Assembly: GCA_034696485.1 (NCBI GenBank)
Contig: JAQIWT010000269.1
Coordinates: 1-25,354 of the forward strand
Direction of reading: 5' to 3'
Source: Isohypsibius dastychi
Lineage: Eukaryota > Tardigrada > Eutardigrada > Parachela > Isohypsibiidae
Length of the DNA stretch: 25,354 nt
The notes beneath the pieces were generated by a model, which saw only the letters and a list, made by a program, of their open reading frames with translations, was not told where the DNA came from and searched no databases. Positions 9,621 to 21,138 of the stretch are shown here, in pieces. The position numbers and the translations under genes are program-made. Each line of letters begins with the position of its first letter. Within the stretch, counting starts at the first letter, position 1.

Positions 9621-10916
9621 AGCATTTGATTCGGTTTTGAGTGGTTCAATGTGGTCTTTGAAAATCACTGTAACGGAATAATTTGTCATGTAAATATATT
9701 CGCAACCGATCTTTTGATTGAGGTGATATATTGCGCGTGAGGTCTTTGTTTTAATAACCGGCTTTGAGGCACAAGCGTTGAAAGGCTAATAAAAACTACC
9801 CGGCAGTCCACGTGTTCCTCGCTGTTTCTCAAACGATGTTACCGTTAATTAAAGACAATTAAGCGCATTCTCACCTCGCCTGATCAAGTGCTACTTTCAG
9901 ATAGCCGATTTTTATGAGCTGATGTATCAAAAAGGGATTCCGCACATTCCCAGGGATGCACGTGCGACTTCGGGCTGATATTTGATGTAATGTCCATCAG
10001 AGGCTATCATGCATCTAGTGTACTCCTCTTATCAAAAGATCCAAGGGAACAATTATAATGATTGTCCTTACATCACAAACCACCCGGTTTTATACAAAAC
10101 TTGTCTTTGTCCCTCTGCTGTGATCAAAATAAATGGACACCTGCAGGGCTGTTCAAGATGCGTTAAATAGATCATCTTGTTGAATTCCGCATGAAATTTA
10201 TTCATTAGTTTTATTTTGCCGCAGATACAAAAATTCTTTGAGAATCGGGATTTTACAAAAAGGGATAACAGTTTGTTTATGTTATCGTTTTATGATCAAT
10301 TAACAAGCTCATCTGTTCTTCTGACACCTGAGAAATATCAAATTGGCGGTGGATTGTTAGAAAGACAACTAACCCATTACGGCTTGATAGCCATCCACAC
10401 CTCATTAAAGTTATCAGCAGCAGAAAGGAAGCGGCTTAAGAATGACCTTTGATATTTTTAGAGATGGTATGTTGGCTCGCAAGCAACTTGGCCCGATCAA
10501 CGTCGGCGCAGAAACAACCAACAAGGAAATAATTTTTGGCAAACACGGCAGTTTGATATTTGGTCCATTATCTTTCTGCATTTTTACGATAACTTACGCC
10601 GCGAAATCGAACGTAAATCGAACATTGATAACCACATATGACGAAAAAGGTGGAATTTCAGTCATAAACATTCCTAGTTGCGGTAGGGATAAAATTTGGC
10701 ATTGAAACAAGACAACAAGAAACAGTAATTATTCATGCAATTTTTTGAAAACAAAATTCCAGTGAGAATGGAAAATGTACGGCTTGTTAATGTTCCTCAG
10801 ATGTCTTTGACTTTTACGCGATTTGTCGTACGAAGTCGGTCAGAAAATATCTCTGCTCCAGATTTTCAAGTGGGTAGAGTTCACGAAAAGCACTCGAGTA
10901 CCGCTGGCTGGTAATC

Positions 10917-10924
10917 TATAAAAG
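10917..10924 (+). promoter_or_regulatory. TATA-like box, candidate distal foxA promoter
   Basis: TATAAAAG on the plus strand, 1,043 bp before the foxA ATG. If functional, transcription would start near 10945-10950 and the 5' UTR would be long or spliced. There is no independent support for a start site. Confidence 0.25.
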
Positions 10925-11966
10925 TATAATATCTCTTGCTCTAAACAGCGTAGACAGTTCACAGCCATTAAAATCATACCACATTATTTGATATCAAAGT
11001 AGTTTGCTACAATATTACCTGGAACTGACATAAAGGTCATTGATTTTCATAGACATCTATATCGGAAGATAGCTAGTGCCAGTTGATTCCGGTCTAGGAG
11101 CTCACTCTAATATTTTGATATAGAAACAGTATTCTGCTTTATGGATTATATTTTAGTCAGGTCTTTTTTAACAGTAAAACAAACGTGACCGTAGTTTCCT
11201 TCTGCTTTTCTTTTTTTCAAGCAAATACTTGAAAATGAAGTTCAAGTGGCTTGCAGTCAGATCGGAAGACAATACCACTGCACTGTCAGCCGTGTGTTTC
11301 ATGTTTCCAGCGCGTTTGGCGTTGAAAAATGTACCTCATCACTTAAAAATTCAAACCACAAAAAAAGTATTTTTTTCAAACGGACCCCTGGATTTTAGCG
11401 GGCTGATAAAACTCCGCTTTATTCCTTCCACTTTGAGCAGAGTAATCGATAGCGATATTTAATATCATGAAAATATGCTAGAGTTTTCGGATCGATATGA
11501 TTCGTTATGCCATTCCAGCCCAGAACAACCCCAAGAATGGTCAGGTACGCCTTTCCTCCGCCCATCTTATTTGTACAAGACATGTCGTCGGAACGGGTGA
11601 TGACAGCCCACCCGCTGTTCGTTTATTAGCAAGACACGCAAAGCAGACCTTCCTCCTCGTTTCGGATTTCTCATCATGATTGTAGTAGTATAGCCCGCAG
11701 TCGTCAGAATAAGAGAAAACGTTTTTCAAGACTTGCACTTCCAGTAAAAGTCACTTGGCTGGAACCAACAGAAGTGTTTAGTCGTCATTACTTGAGCACT
11801 TGATGGTGAACATTCGAACCAGTTTTTCCACAACCGGATTAAATTCAGCTCGTCGTTCTTCCTGGTTCAAGGTATTGGGGAAGGAGTTTGTATTCTGCGA
11901 CGGAATTGGTGGATTGTTAGCCAGCACTTGAGTGTTTGTTGATTTGGCGGTTTTTTCTGTTTAATC

Positions 11967-14189
11967 ATGCACTCCTACCCCGATAATTCATCACCGGCAT
12001 GGAGCTCGGTTTATAATCCACAAATGTCCCCCATGACATCAGCTGGGATGACCGGCAGCCATATGCAGTACAACGGATATGCTGGCGCAGGAAATTTTAT
12101 GACTTCCGCAGGTAAGACGCATTTGCATTTTTCTGGTACGAAATTTTCACTCTGAAATGTAATGCTGCGCATGACTTTCCATCACCTAATTTTTATTGAG
12201 TTTTATACGATCGGCCAACTCGGTGAAATTCACCAGCCGTGCAGTTTCGATTTGCGTTCTGGTGCAGTTTTTTTCCGTCGATTTCTGGGGCAGATTTAAA
12301 CAAAAGATTGATCCTTGTGATTGAGTAAATTTGTAGAGCCGTTTTAGTACAAACAATTTCTAATTCATCGGATTTATAAATTTATAAATCATCAGAAATG
12401 CAGATCCCATCGAGTGGCTGCATGGATAAATATTCGCTCAATTCGTCAACAGTTGCTGTTGACCTTCCACATTTACCAGATCGTTCGGAAAAACTCACCA
12501 GGATTTTTTGTTTTATCTGTTAGAACATGCGGTTCATTTTAAACCTTCAAATAAATCTTATCCAAAAGAAAATTGTCTTCGGCCGGTTGATCACAAAAAA
12601 CGACGATATTTTGGAATATTTTAACCATTGCGCACATATTTGACTTGGAATTCGTATCGGCCGAGAACATCGCTTGATTCATTACGCCAATTCAATTAAC
12701 CGAGCCTCCTCTCTTGCTTTTGACAGAAAGGCGATTTAAGTCGGAGATAAATTTTTCTGTGAAAAATTTGTCCAACAAATATCTTAAATTTCAAGTGTTT
12801 TTTAGGAATGCACCAAGTTCCAGGAATGGCGGCCATGACGAGCCATTTATCCAACGCGCACATAAATTCTCTACCGCCAGTCAATGCCCGAGCGGGAGTC
12901 CAACAAAATATTCAATCGGCAGACTCCATTTCCTCCGCTCTTCAAACATCCATGTCACAGCGTTTTCGAAATCCCGAAAAGGCATATCGAAGGAACTACA
13001 CTCACGCCAAACCGCCGTATTCATATATTTCCCTCATCACCATGGCCATCCAGGATAACCCAAACAGAATGTGCACTTTATCGGAAATCTACAGTTTTAT
13101 TATGGACCATTTCCAGTTTTATCGCAACAACCAACAACGCTGGCAAAATAGCATCCGACATAGCCTTTCCTTTAATGACTGCTTCGTCAAAGTGCCCCGG
13201 ACCCCCGATAAGCCAGGTGAGTTCCGTAAGTCCTTAAAAATAAAATGAAATATTAATAAAAACAAGATTCTAATGTTGTTTTTTTAATTAGGCAAAGGAT
13301 CTTTTTGGGGTCTGCATCCGCAATCGGGCAACATGTTTGAGAATGGATGTTTTTTGAGACGACAGAAGCGGTTCAAGTGTGAGAAACGTGATGCGGTACG
13401 ATCTAGCACCAAAAATTCAAGTGGCACGGGCAACAGCAGCGGAAACGAGTCCTCCAACCAAGATGCCGGCAGCGAAGACATCCCCATCAAGTCGGAGCCC
13501 AATTCGGAAGATTGCATATCCGCCGTACCAGATGCTAATGCCACTTCCAATAATCCTTCCCCTAACCCTTCAAACGGCCTCTCACAAAATCCCCAGCCCC
13601 AACAAAATGGCACTTCTCCTTACGCGGGAAGCCCGATTTCAGGTAAGACAGAAAACTGATCTCCTAAAAATCAGTATTTGTCCTGAACAAATTTTAGATT
13701 TTTTTATGAGCAAAAATATTTTATTTCTCGGCTATTTTGTTTTTTAATTAATTCAAAATTTTTTAACACATGGTTTTAATATGTGGATTATTTTTAGGTT
13801 CTAAATTGCATCTTGGTGACAATGCCAGCCCGGTGAATCAATCCATGACCTCGACAGTGAGCAACGCAATGCATCATTATCAGAATCCTTCCTCTTCATC
13901 TCATATGGCATTTTCGAGTCCCGGTTTGTTCAGCTCGCAGTGGATGAAGCCTGGAGGTGACCTTTCGCATTTTCCCGGACAATTCACCATCGCCAGTTTG
14001 ATGAACGCAAATAATTTCGAAAATCGTCTCCCACCAATGATGCCGGAATATAAAGGTCCCAATTCAGCGCAGCCATTCGGTCATTATGATCCGTCATATT
14101 TGTCGGCGCTATCCGCGGCAGGAAATGGGCAAGGCTTTCAGAGTAATCCAGAACCGTCATATTATTCTTATTCGGGATCTGGAATGTAG
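11967..14189 (+). CDS. foxA: FoxA-class forkhead transcription factor (4 exons, 432 aa)
   Basis: Nuclear winged-helix DNA-binding factor of the FoxA/HNF3/fork head class, which in animals directs endoderm, gut and pharynx development. Exons 11967-12111, 12806-13216, 13292-13642 and 13798-14189 join in frame, all phase 1. The forkhead domain spans about residues 116-215: [16 protein letters not shown], recognition helix [13 protein letters not shown] (163-175), wing GKGSFW...SGNMFENGC and basic end [12 protein letters not shown]. The flank [15 protein letters not shown] is the FoxA signature. The N-terminus is Ser/Met/Tyr/Gly-rich; the C-terminus has [12 protein letters not shown] (360-371), which resembles FoxA conserved region II, then a Tyr/Ser/Gly tail. 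Unusual points: an intron inside the domain (after KPG, 13217-13291) and changes at conserved sites (DHFQFYRNN for DLFPFYRQN; FWGLHPQ for FWTLHPD). An AATAAA lies 411 nt after the stop. Confidence 0.96.
12112..12805 (+). other. foxA: foxA intron 1 (694 bp)
   Basis: The only long intron of foxA, with donor GTAAGA and acceptor TTTTTTAG. It contains an AT-rich repeated TTTATAAA motif near 12370-12390. No coding exon is visible in it. A first intron of this kind is a plausible enhancer site, but nothing here proves it. Confidence 0.8.
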
Positions 14190-17100
14190 AAAAAACATAT
14201 CTGGCTGGAGTAGGTCAGTGGAAAAAACAAGTTCCTTGCAGCAATGTTCTTTTATGCCAAAACTTCTATAATCTCCGGTATTTAATGATCTACATTTGTA
14301 CTGTAGTTTTCTCTTCTTTTTTTCTCTGTTTGTTGGTTTTTTCTCTTGATTTATCGCTCTCTCTTTTCTCAGACACTGACTTTAAGCACTATTAATAAGT
14401 CTGTGTCTATTTATCCAGCAGTTATTAGCATTGTAATCAAATATTTGGAATTCTGAAGTGCCAAACCTCAATGAAAATGAACCGCAATGTGCGTTCTACG
14501 ATTTCATTGTGATGCTTGTATATGTTTTTGTTTTTCTTGGTTGTTTCTAATCTTACGGTTTTTTTGTCATGACTTGGAAAGAAGACGTTTATTTTTTCGA
14601 ATAAAAAACATTGGTGACACATTGGGAGCGCGTTCTTGATATTTCCACCGATATTACGTCTGATATACTTTGGTTGATCTCGAGAAAAACAAGCTTGTTA
14701 TGCAGCCAACAATTTGATGTGATTTTCAAGTGTAATCCATCAAGCACGACAACCGGAAGAAGAGTATGATTGAGCTTCGTACAAACTGGTTTGCTTGCGG
14801 CCAAGAAAGTCATTTAAAATAACTTTCTTCTCGACAATAAAGTCCTGGGTCATGATGAAATAGTTTGGAATTGAGGATGGAACTAAATTAATAATGTCGC
14901 TTATTGAGTTGCGACGTGCTTGGTCCGAAACAATTGGAAATATCCAGCCATCTTGCCGAGTAGCTTCCGGCCAAGTGTTCTCGACTGAACAGTTTGATTC
15001 AATTGGTGCGGATTAATATATGGATGGATTGTCTGAATGCAACGCTGGCAATTTTCAATCCCCTTCTCGATCAAGTTCATCCACAATCTCCAGGCCAGTT
15101 TTTACTGGTTTTATTTAGAATGCCGTAAAATGTGACGATTTCGTGAAAAATAATTTTTACGGTTCGGTTCACTCAGTGAGTTTTTACCTTGGAACTTCAC
15201 CTCGAAAAATGAATCATAGCGATAATTTTTGACTCAGCAAACGAACGGCGACCACACCAAAGACGGTGTGGCTGATTCATCGCAAAATATTTCACGAGCC
15301 GGATGGTGTGGCACCACCATAATATTCTTGATTTTAGCAGCAAAATTTGACAAGGAAAGCCGGGCCAATCATAACGCTTACCGACATCAAACAGCCAATT
15401 AAACCTGTTATTGTCATAAAATGGCTCTGTCGGCAGAGCTTGATTACCAAGTAGTTTATGGAGGAAATTGTAAAAGGTGAAAACGACCATAAATCGGGAA
15501 AAATCGATTTTATGCTTTCACGCGTTCATGTTCATTCTCTCTTTCTCCATTTTCCATCAAATCAAAAGTGGAAGCATTTTGGTAACTGGAGCGCGAAAAG
15601 CGATCCTAACCAAATTTCGCAACTAATCGCGGTTTGGTGAATTTTGCAAAACAAATTTCCGCATATCTTTCCCCTTAGAATTACACCTGACGGATCGAAG
15701 ACCCATAATTTAGCCTGTATTTTAATACTTTCACTTATTTTCTTAACGTAAAAGTTCTAAATTATGTAATTTAAGCAACGCGTTTGGCTTGAACTGCGTA
15801 CAGACATCTCTATTTGAAGTAAATCAGGTTTTTGTTTTCCCGGTTAATACAAGGTCAATTTCATAATGACGCAAATGTCTTGTAAATAAATTGCGCTTAA
15901 TAATCTTTTGTAGACTGATAATCAATGGTATTTCACAATAAAGTGCGTTAACACGTTAGTAGCACTGCATGTCTGGTTCCATATGGTTGCTGAAGAGAAA
16001 CCGGACCGGATACGAGCTCACTTCAATTCTTGAGACGCTGACCGCTAATAAACGCCGGAAAGTCACGAAGACTTTAAGGAAACTGCTCTTGTCATGTTGA
16101 GAGCATGTGAATCAGCCTAAAACTTAAAACAAAAAATATCCAGTTTTTATGGTTCGGAAAAATAAGTATAAAAATCTTTAAAAATTTTTAAAAATCACGA
16201 TCACAAGATTTGATTTTTAGTAATCATTTTATTAGTGGTTTTAATAATTGAATGAATTTTTAATGGTGATTGTGGAACTTGAAATAGGGATAGCTGCGAA
16301 ACTGTGCCCCGGCCGCTCCGAACACTTCCGTGATCAGAGCGAGGAGAAGCAATTTTCCGCTTGAGATGGCATCAGCAAATAATTCAGGATTTATCTGAGG
16401 GTCTGAAAGAAGATGTTGCCATGCGAATAATATGCGGTGATGACAAAATTATTAAGCGGAGCCTTTTATGAAGTAGACACACGCGATCATATTCATTATC
16501 TGAGCATATTTAAAGATGACTAGGAAAACTGTTAAATTCACAAAGCTGAGAGTCAACTAAAAGATTTGCACATTTAAATACACACACTCGCCGTGGTGTG
16601 AGGAAAGAAAGAAGAGCCCCATCGAAACCTTCCCTGTGTTCACGCATGCAGCCAAAGATGTGTCCATAACTTTCTTTGTCCAATATTTGATAACAAAACA
16701 ACTAGTGTGTACTATGGAAATTGATTCAACCACAAACGAAGATAGTTGTAATTGTTCCGTATACAAACTGATCAACATTTATTCGGAGATACTTCTATGT
16801 TTCCGTCTGACAAGGGACACAGTAAAATCGCACACTTACCCAAGCCAATATATCAACACTCATTGTTATTGCGACAAGTACATGTTTGTTAAAACGAAAT
16901 AAAGATGTGGACCATCGCCGTAGCAGGAGAAGCTCGAATGATTACATTCCTCTTGGAAGCACCAACAAATTAGTCGGCCAAGCTGTTTAAGTTGTGGTAG
17001 TTTGCTCCGTGTAAACTGCCGATTTGCAGGTGTATTTAATCGCCATCTTTCTGGTGTTTAACAGGTAAACCATTTAATCTTTGGCTATAAAAAATGATTT

Positions 17101-20100
17101 GATGTTACACATTTCCGAACGAAATCTGGATTTTTTGTATTCGGTATTGTTTCAAACGACCAGCTAATGAAATCCCAGTCTTTAAAAATATCGCTGATTA
17201 TTTTGTTGGGAAATTTTAAATCTGAATTCTATGTCTTTTTACTTGAAAATAAGTAAAACGTTTTTTGATTTCATTGTTCAAGATTTCGAGCAAGTTCAAC
17301 CTGTTCCCTGAATCCATGGTAGAAAATAGAAGTTTCTTGCACTCGTGCTTGCTATCTTATCCTCGAGATAAACCTGCATTGAATATAAACAATTTAATCG
17401 TCTTGCGGTAAATCATCTAATTGTTATCGGTTGCAAATACCGAAGTTAACTAGTCTGAAAATGCGGACTGAATAAGAATGACAAACTTGACATTCGACCG
17501 ATTCTGTTGGGTTTTCTTGGTACAAATTTCCATTTTAACTTAGATCTTATTTTTTTACAGATATTCTCTTAGCCTGCTCTACAAAAAATCAAGACAAGCG
17601 CATCATGTACAAACAACGCTGAATGAAGCGATGATCGTTTGCATTTCCGGTGCACTTTTGTGCCCCCTATTTGTATGCAAAGAAAACAGCTTGATTATGC
17701 GGAGCGTTTATCAGGGTCAGGACAGTGGTCAGGGTGATTCTCTCAAAGCGTGAATTTCTCATGATGACGAACAATGAAAAAATGTCAAATAAGAAAAGTA
17801 AATCCTTTTTTTATGTAATGCCCAGATATTACTGCGAATTTTGGTGACAAAAAAACAGCAGTTGAAATAAAAATTCGGAAGATACTTCTACTGAATTATT
17901 GTTCAAGTTTTAAGATATTGAATGTGTTTTCTGGTAAAATCAGCACCATTTCGCGTTTCGAGCTGAGTGGCCGTAATGAAATCCTACTTTCGGGAATTTC
18001 GATTTTGTTCCAACGTTTCAAGTACATCATTAATGGATGTGAGCAGATCACATTCGCAATGCGCAAGCTACATTCATTTGGGAGATGCGTGTTGCCCCTC
18101 AAATTCATCTCTGGACGCGGAAAAACCGGAGCAAGCCCATCATGGAAACTCAGCTCACTAGAGCTGGAAACGGTAACATGATCATCTTGTGCAAACATTG
18201 CCCTAATCGAATCCTTTCTCCCATCCAACTTATGGACGACTGTCATTTTCCTCCGACCTGCCAGCCACGAAACTAAACGGAATTTCGGGTCGGGACATGC
18301 CGGGGATTATATTCTCCATCACGATCGCTGTTCGTCCGCAGGAGAAAATGGCATTTGAGTAACTGCTTTCGATCGGTTTGTTATCTCTCTCGTTTTGGCC
18401 CGAAATGTTCACGAATGCGCAAACAGAGAAACGCAAAATTGTCGAGATAATTGTTCCCAAACCGATGTTGGAATTGGGTGTACAAGCGTTTACCCTGCCG
18501 GTCAAAGCTCGATTGAAAATACATAAATGCCTGCAACTGTAATATCCTGATATGAATTTGTCGACCTCTCAATATCCGGTTAGGGCGCGATGGCCGCAGG
18601 ACGTTTGTCGCAAACTAATTGCGCGTCCAACCAATCAGTACAGCTTAGCCTTTCTACATTTCAAAAGCGATATCTTTCTATTTCATGTTTCTCTCAAAAC
18701 ATAATTTAATGTTTACAAAATAATGCGAAGAAAAAATTGCGGTGAATTCTGGCAACAGATTTCGTTGCCCAGATAAAAAAGTCTGGACCCAAAAAGAAAG
18801 ACCAGTGTTGAAAAGAGCTTGAATTCTGTGGAAATAATTACTTTCCAATTTAAATGAATTGGATTCTGCGTATTGACACAAGGTCACCAGTGCCATTGCT
18901 TTTATTAGCTTTCGCGATCGATGGAGCTTATGCCAAGTTCGACCTTACTATTTGCATTCAACTATTAATTGCGGGCACGTATGGAGTTGCATAAAACGGA
19001 ACGAAAAGCAAAATTTTGTAGGACAGCGAAAACTGCTTGAAATATTTGTCGCATGCTGAATCATAAAAGGGGTAGTTTTAAGGTCACCGATCAAGATCAG
19101 CGGTGATTGCTGTTAATTGTATCTAGATTTGTCTCTGCAGGACCTGCGATAACCACATAATGGCCAATCAAAAGGAAATCGATTTTGATGGCCCGAATGC
19201 ACAAATTCACAGCGGGCAACTAATTGGCGTATTGTCTCGTGTGCTTGTAATAAACCGAGCTGGGGCATTGATAGCGATTGCGGAACGCGTGGGTCATTTA
19301 ATAATTAGCCATTACTAAAGAGGCGCATTTAAGAGCTAATAACACACCCCGAAACTGATATGACCCCAAAACTAATTCCATCAATATTGCAGCGGATGTC
19401 GATATCGGGGCATAATATTATTATTTATGCAGAGTGGAGGGACATTTCTTTATGCGCGGACAAATGATATATTCATATTTAGTAATTGAATCAAGTTTTA
19501 AAAGGGCAGAGGTGATAACAACAACATGCATGAATTTATGTCGATTGGAGGGAATATCCTGCACAACTATACTTCATCATTTCAGCTCGATTCTGAACTC
19601 GTTTCTTCTCTCTTTCTTTTCAAATCTGAGCCAGTTTGACCGGCGGAATACGGCACAGGTGATAGTTGATTGTAGAGAGAAAAGTACGGCGAGTGAAGAG
19701 CGCCAGATGGGAACAATCTCAATGCAGAAATGGTCCTCCTATTTGAATCACCATATTCTGCAGGGCCTGGCATTAATCCAGTTATAAAGAATTGTATTGT
19801 TCGCAACCACTAAAAGGCCAGCTTGTGTACAATCTGAAAAGTTGCTTATCACCCGCGCCTCCTTTCATTCTCGATTAAAATACATCTTCAATGGAAGCAC
19901 CATATTTTGAACAGAACTCACTGCTGACGTAGTTGGAAGCACTGAATTACCCTGGATATAAAAAAAGCTTTCTGGGCTTTTGCGGAATTTTTTCCGGAAA
20001 CGTACGATAGAAATAAATTTTCTCTCAACGTTTTTTTGTTTTTACGATATTTGCGATATTTTAGTTCTAAACCTTAAATGGAAATCTCAACCAGGCCGAT

Positions 20101-20473
20101 GAAATAATCGTGCCGAATTTTGGAAACGATTCGGCTACACTGTGCACAAAAATATTGAACAGTTTGCATTTGAGGGTGACGGTTTGAAGTCATCCATCAA
20201 AGTCACATAGCCTTGGACATACAGATCTAGATATGAAAAATGAAAGGTATTGCGAAATTAGCGAACAAATATTTGCTAAGCGGAGATCCGAGCAGCCAGC
20301 CGTGGAGCGTCAACCGACTCGACGATATCATATTTTGGTTGCCAAAACAATTCACGTGACCACGTTTCCTTGAAAATTCATTTAATGATTTTTCTTTATT
20401 TTTTTCCAAGTACTCTTCGAAACAATAATGTTGACGATTGTTTAGTAAATATTCACGCAGAAAATAATGATAA
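14190..20473. other. 6.3-kb region with no convincing gene
   Basis: The first part is the foxA 3' UTR (to about 14620). Beyond that I see only short unlinked reading frames. Those on the minus strand between 15490 and 14589 are consecutive and could be eroded coding sequence, but show no family motif. Longer frames at 17896-18246 (minus) and 19434-19787 (plus) show no motif either. Low-complexity A/T runs occur near 16140-16200. Clusters of TAAT, GATA and GTAAATA motifs near 15840-15950 and 19080-19330 are candidate regulatory DNA for foxA, by position only. Confidence 0.5.
14600..14605 (+). terminator. foxA: foxA polyadenylation signal
   Basis: AATAAA on the plus strand 411 nt downstream of the foxA stop, giving a plausible 3' UTR. 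A second AATAAA is at 14836-14841. Confidence 0.55.
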
Positions 20474-20696
20474 TTAATCCTTGCTGTGTGTCGAGTCGGA
20501 ACGAACGCGAAAGGGGTTGCCGAAATGTGGGTTGAGGTGCTGCTAGGCTTGAGGAAGTTGGGCAGTGATCGGACTCTGCTGTGAGCAAGCTGATCCACCC
20601 CCTGGTTGAATCCCCGGTCAGCGCTGCTCGGGGTTGCCGAGGCCAGCCTGATGGGCGACGCACCGTACTCTCCTTGCCTACACAGTCCTTGCCCCC
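20474..20696 (-). repeat. B2 repeat (outer 3' end of the element)
   Basis: 223 bp identical to B1 (20909-21131), and the terminal repeat on the left of the window. Its outer edge is TTAATCC, next to flanking ...GATAA. The outer TTAA is the sequence that abuts A2 at the B1/A2 junction. Confidence 0.93.
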
Positions 20697-20768
20697 CTTT
20701 AATGAAAAAAGACAGAGATGGTACACTTGAGAATAATGTATATAAGAACAGCAAGGGTGGGCGGGTGG
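20697..20768 (-). other. 72-bp spacer between A2 and B2, with a possible poly(A) signal
   Basis: Unique sequence separating A2 from B2; it is not found next to A1 or B1. On the element's sense strand it contains ATTAAA (20703-20698), a variant polyadenylation signal just before B2, and a TATATA core (20744-20739). It would place the RNA 3' end inside or near B2. Confidence 0.5.
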
Positions 20769-20908
20769 CCAAAAAACTTCGAGGAGCTAAAAGTAAACAT
20801 GAAACCGATCGAGAACTGACGAAATCAGGCCGTTTGATTGACTGATTGGTAGGCGGGGCTTACTCCTCGCCCCACAGGATTAACCGCAGTTAATTCTTTA
20901 ACTTCCAC
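20769..20908 (-). repeat. A2 repeat (internal copy)
   Basis: 140 bp matching A1 (24900-25039) except C at 20863 versus T at 24994. It directly abuts B1, with no base between, at 20908/20909. Confidence 0.93.
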
Positions 20909-21131
20909 TTAATCCTTGCTGTGTGTCGAGTCGGAACGAACGCGAAAGGGGTTGCCGAAATGTGGGTTGAGGTGCTGCTAGGCTTGAGGAAGTTGGGCAG
21001 TGATCGGACTCTGCTGTGAGCAAGCTGATCCACCCCCTGGTTGAATCCCCGGTCAGCGCTGCTCGGGGTTGCCGAGGCCAGCCTGATGGGCGACGCACCG
21101 TACTCTCCTTGCCTACACAGTCCTTGCCCCC
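20909..21131 (-). repeat. B1 repeat (internal copy)
   Basis: 223 bp identical to B2. It begins 7 bp beyond the recombinase stop codon on the element's sense strand and ends flush against A2. Confidence 0.93.
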
Positions 21132-21138
21132 AAACAAA

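Larger units (their letters stand above)
8882..11966. other. 3.1-kb intergenic region between acyltransferase D and foxA
   Basis: No convincing gene. The short reading frames at 8997-9224 (minus), 10216-10452 and 10442-10705 (plus) have no known motif or splice-linked partner. The region holds a G homopolymer (9608-9620), a TATA-like box (10917) and several homeodomain-type TTAATTA/TAATTA cores (for example near 9845). By position it should contain the foxA promoter and part of its regulatory DNA; this is inference. Confidence 0.55.

Noticed and set aside
10216-10705. Two adjoining plus-strand frames of 78 and 87 codons upstream of foxA
   Set aside because: The start codons are weak or not ATG, no splice sites link them, no domain is recognisable and the composition looks non-coding.
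17896-18246. 116-codon minus-strand frame
   Set aside because: It has no motif, and plus-strand frames of similar length cover the same DNA, as expected by chance.
19434-19787. 117-codon plus-strand frame
   Set aside because: Mixed composition with no motif and no neighbouring exon; taken as chance.
20227-20772. 181-codon minus-strand reading frame
   Set aside because: It runs from the A2-B2 spacer through repeat B2 into flanking DNA. No motif is visible and the B2 part also occurs in B1, so it is a chance frame across an insertion boundary.
20474-21131. The duplicated 223-bp block as an LTR or CRISPR-like repeat
   Set aside because: It is one half of the A/B split repeat system of the element. 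There are only two copies and no regular spacers.
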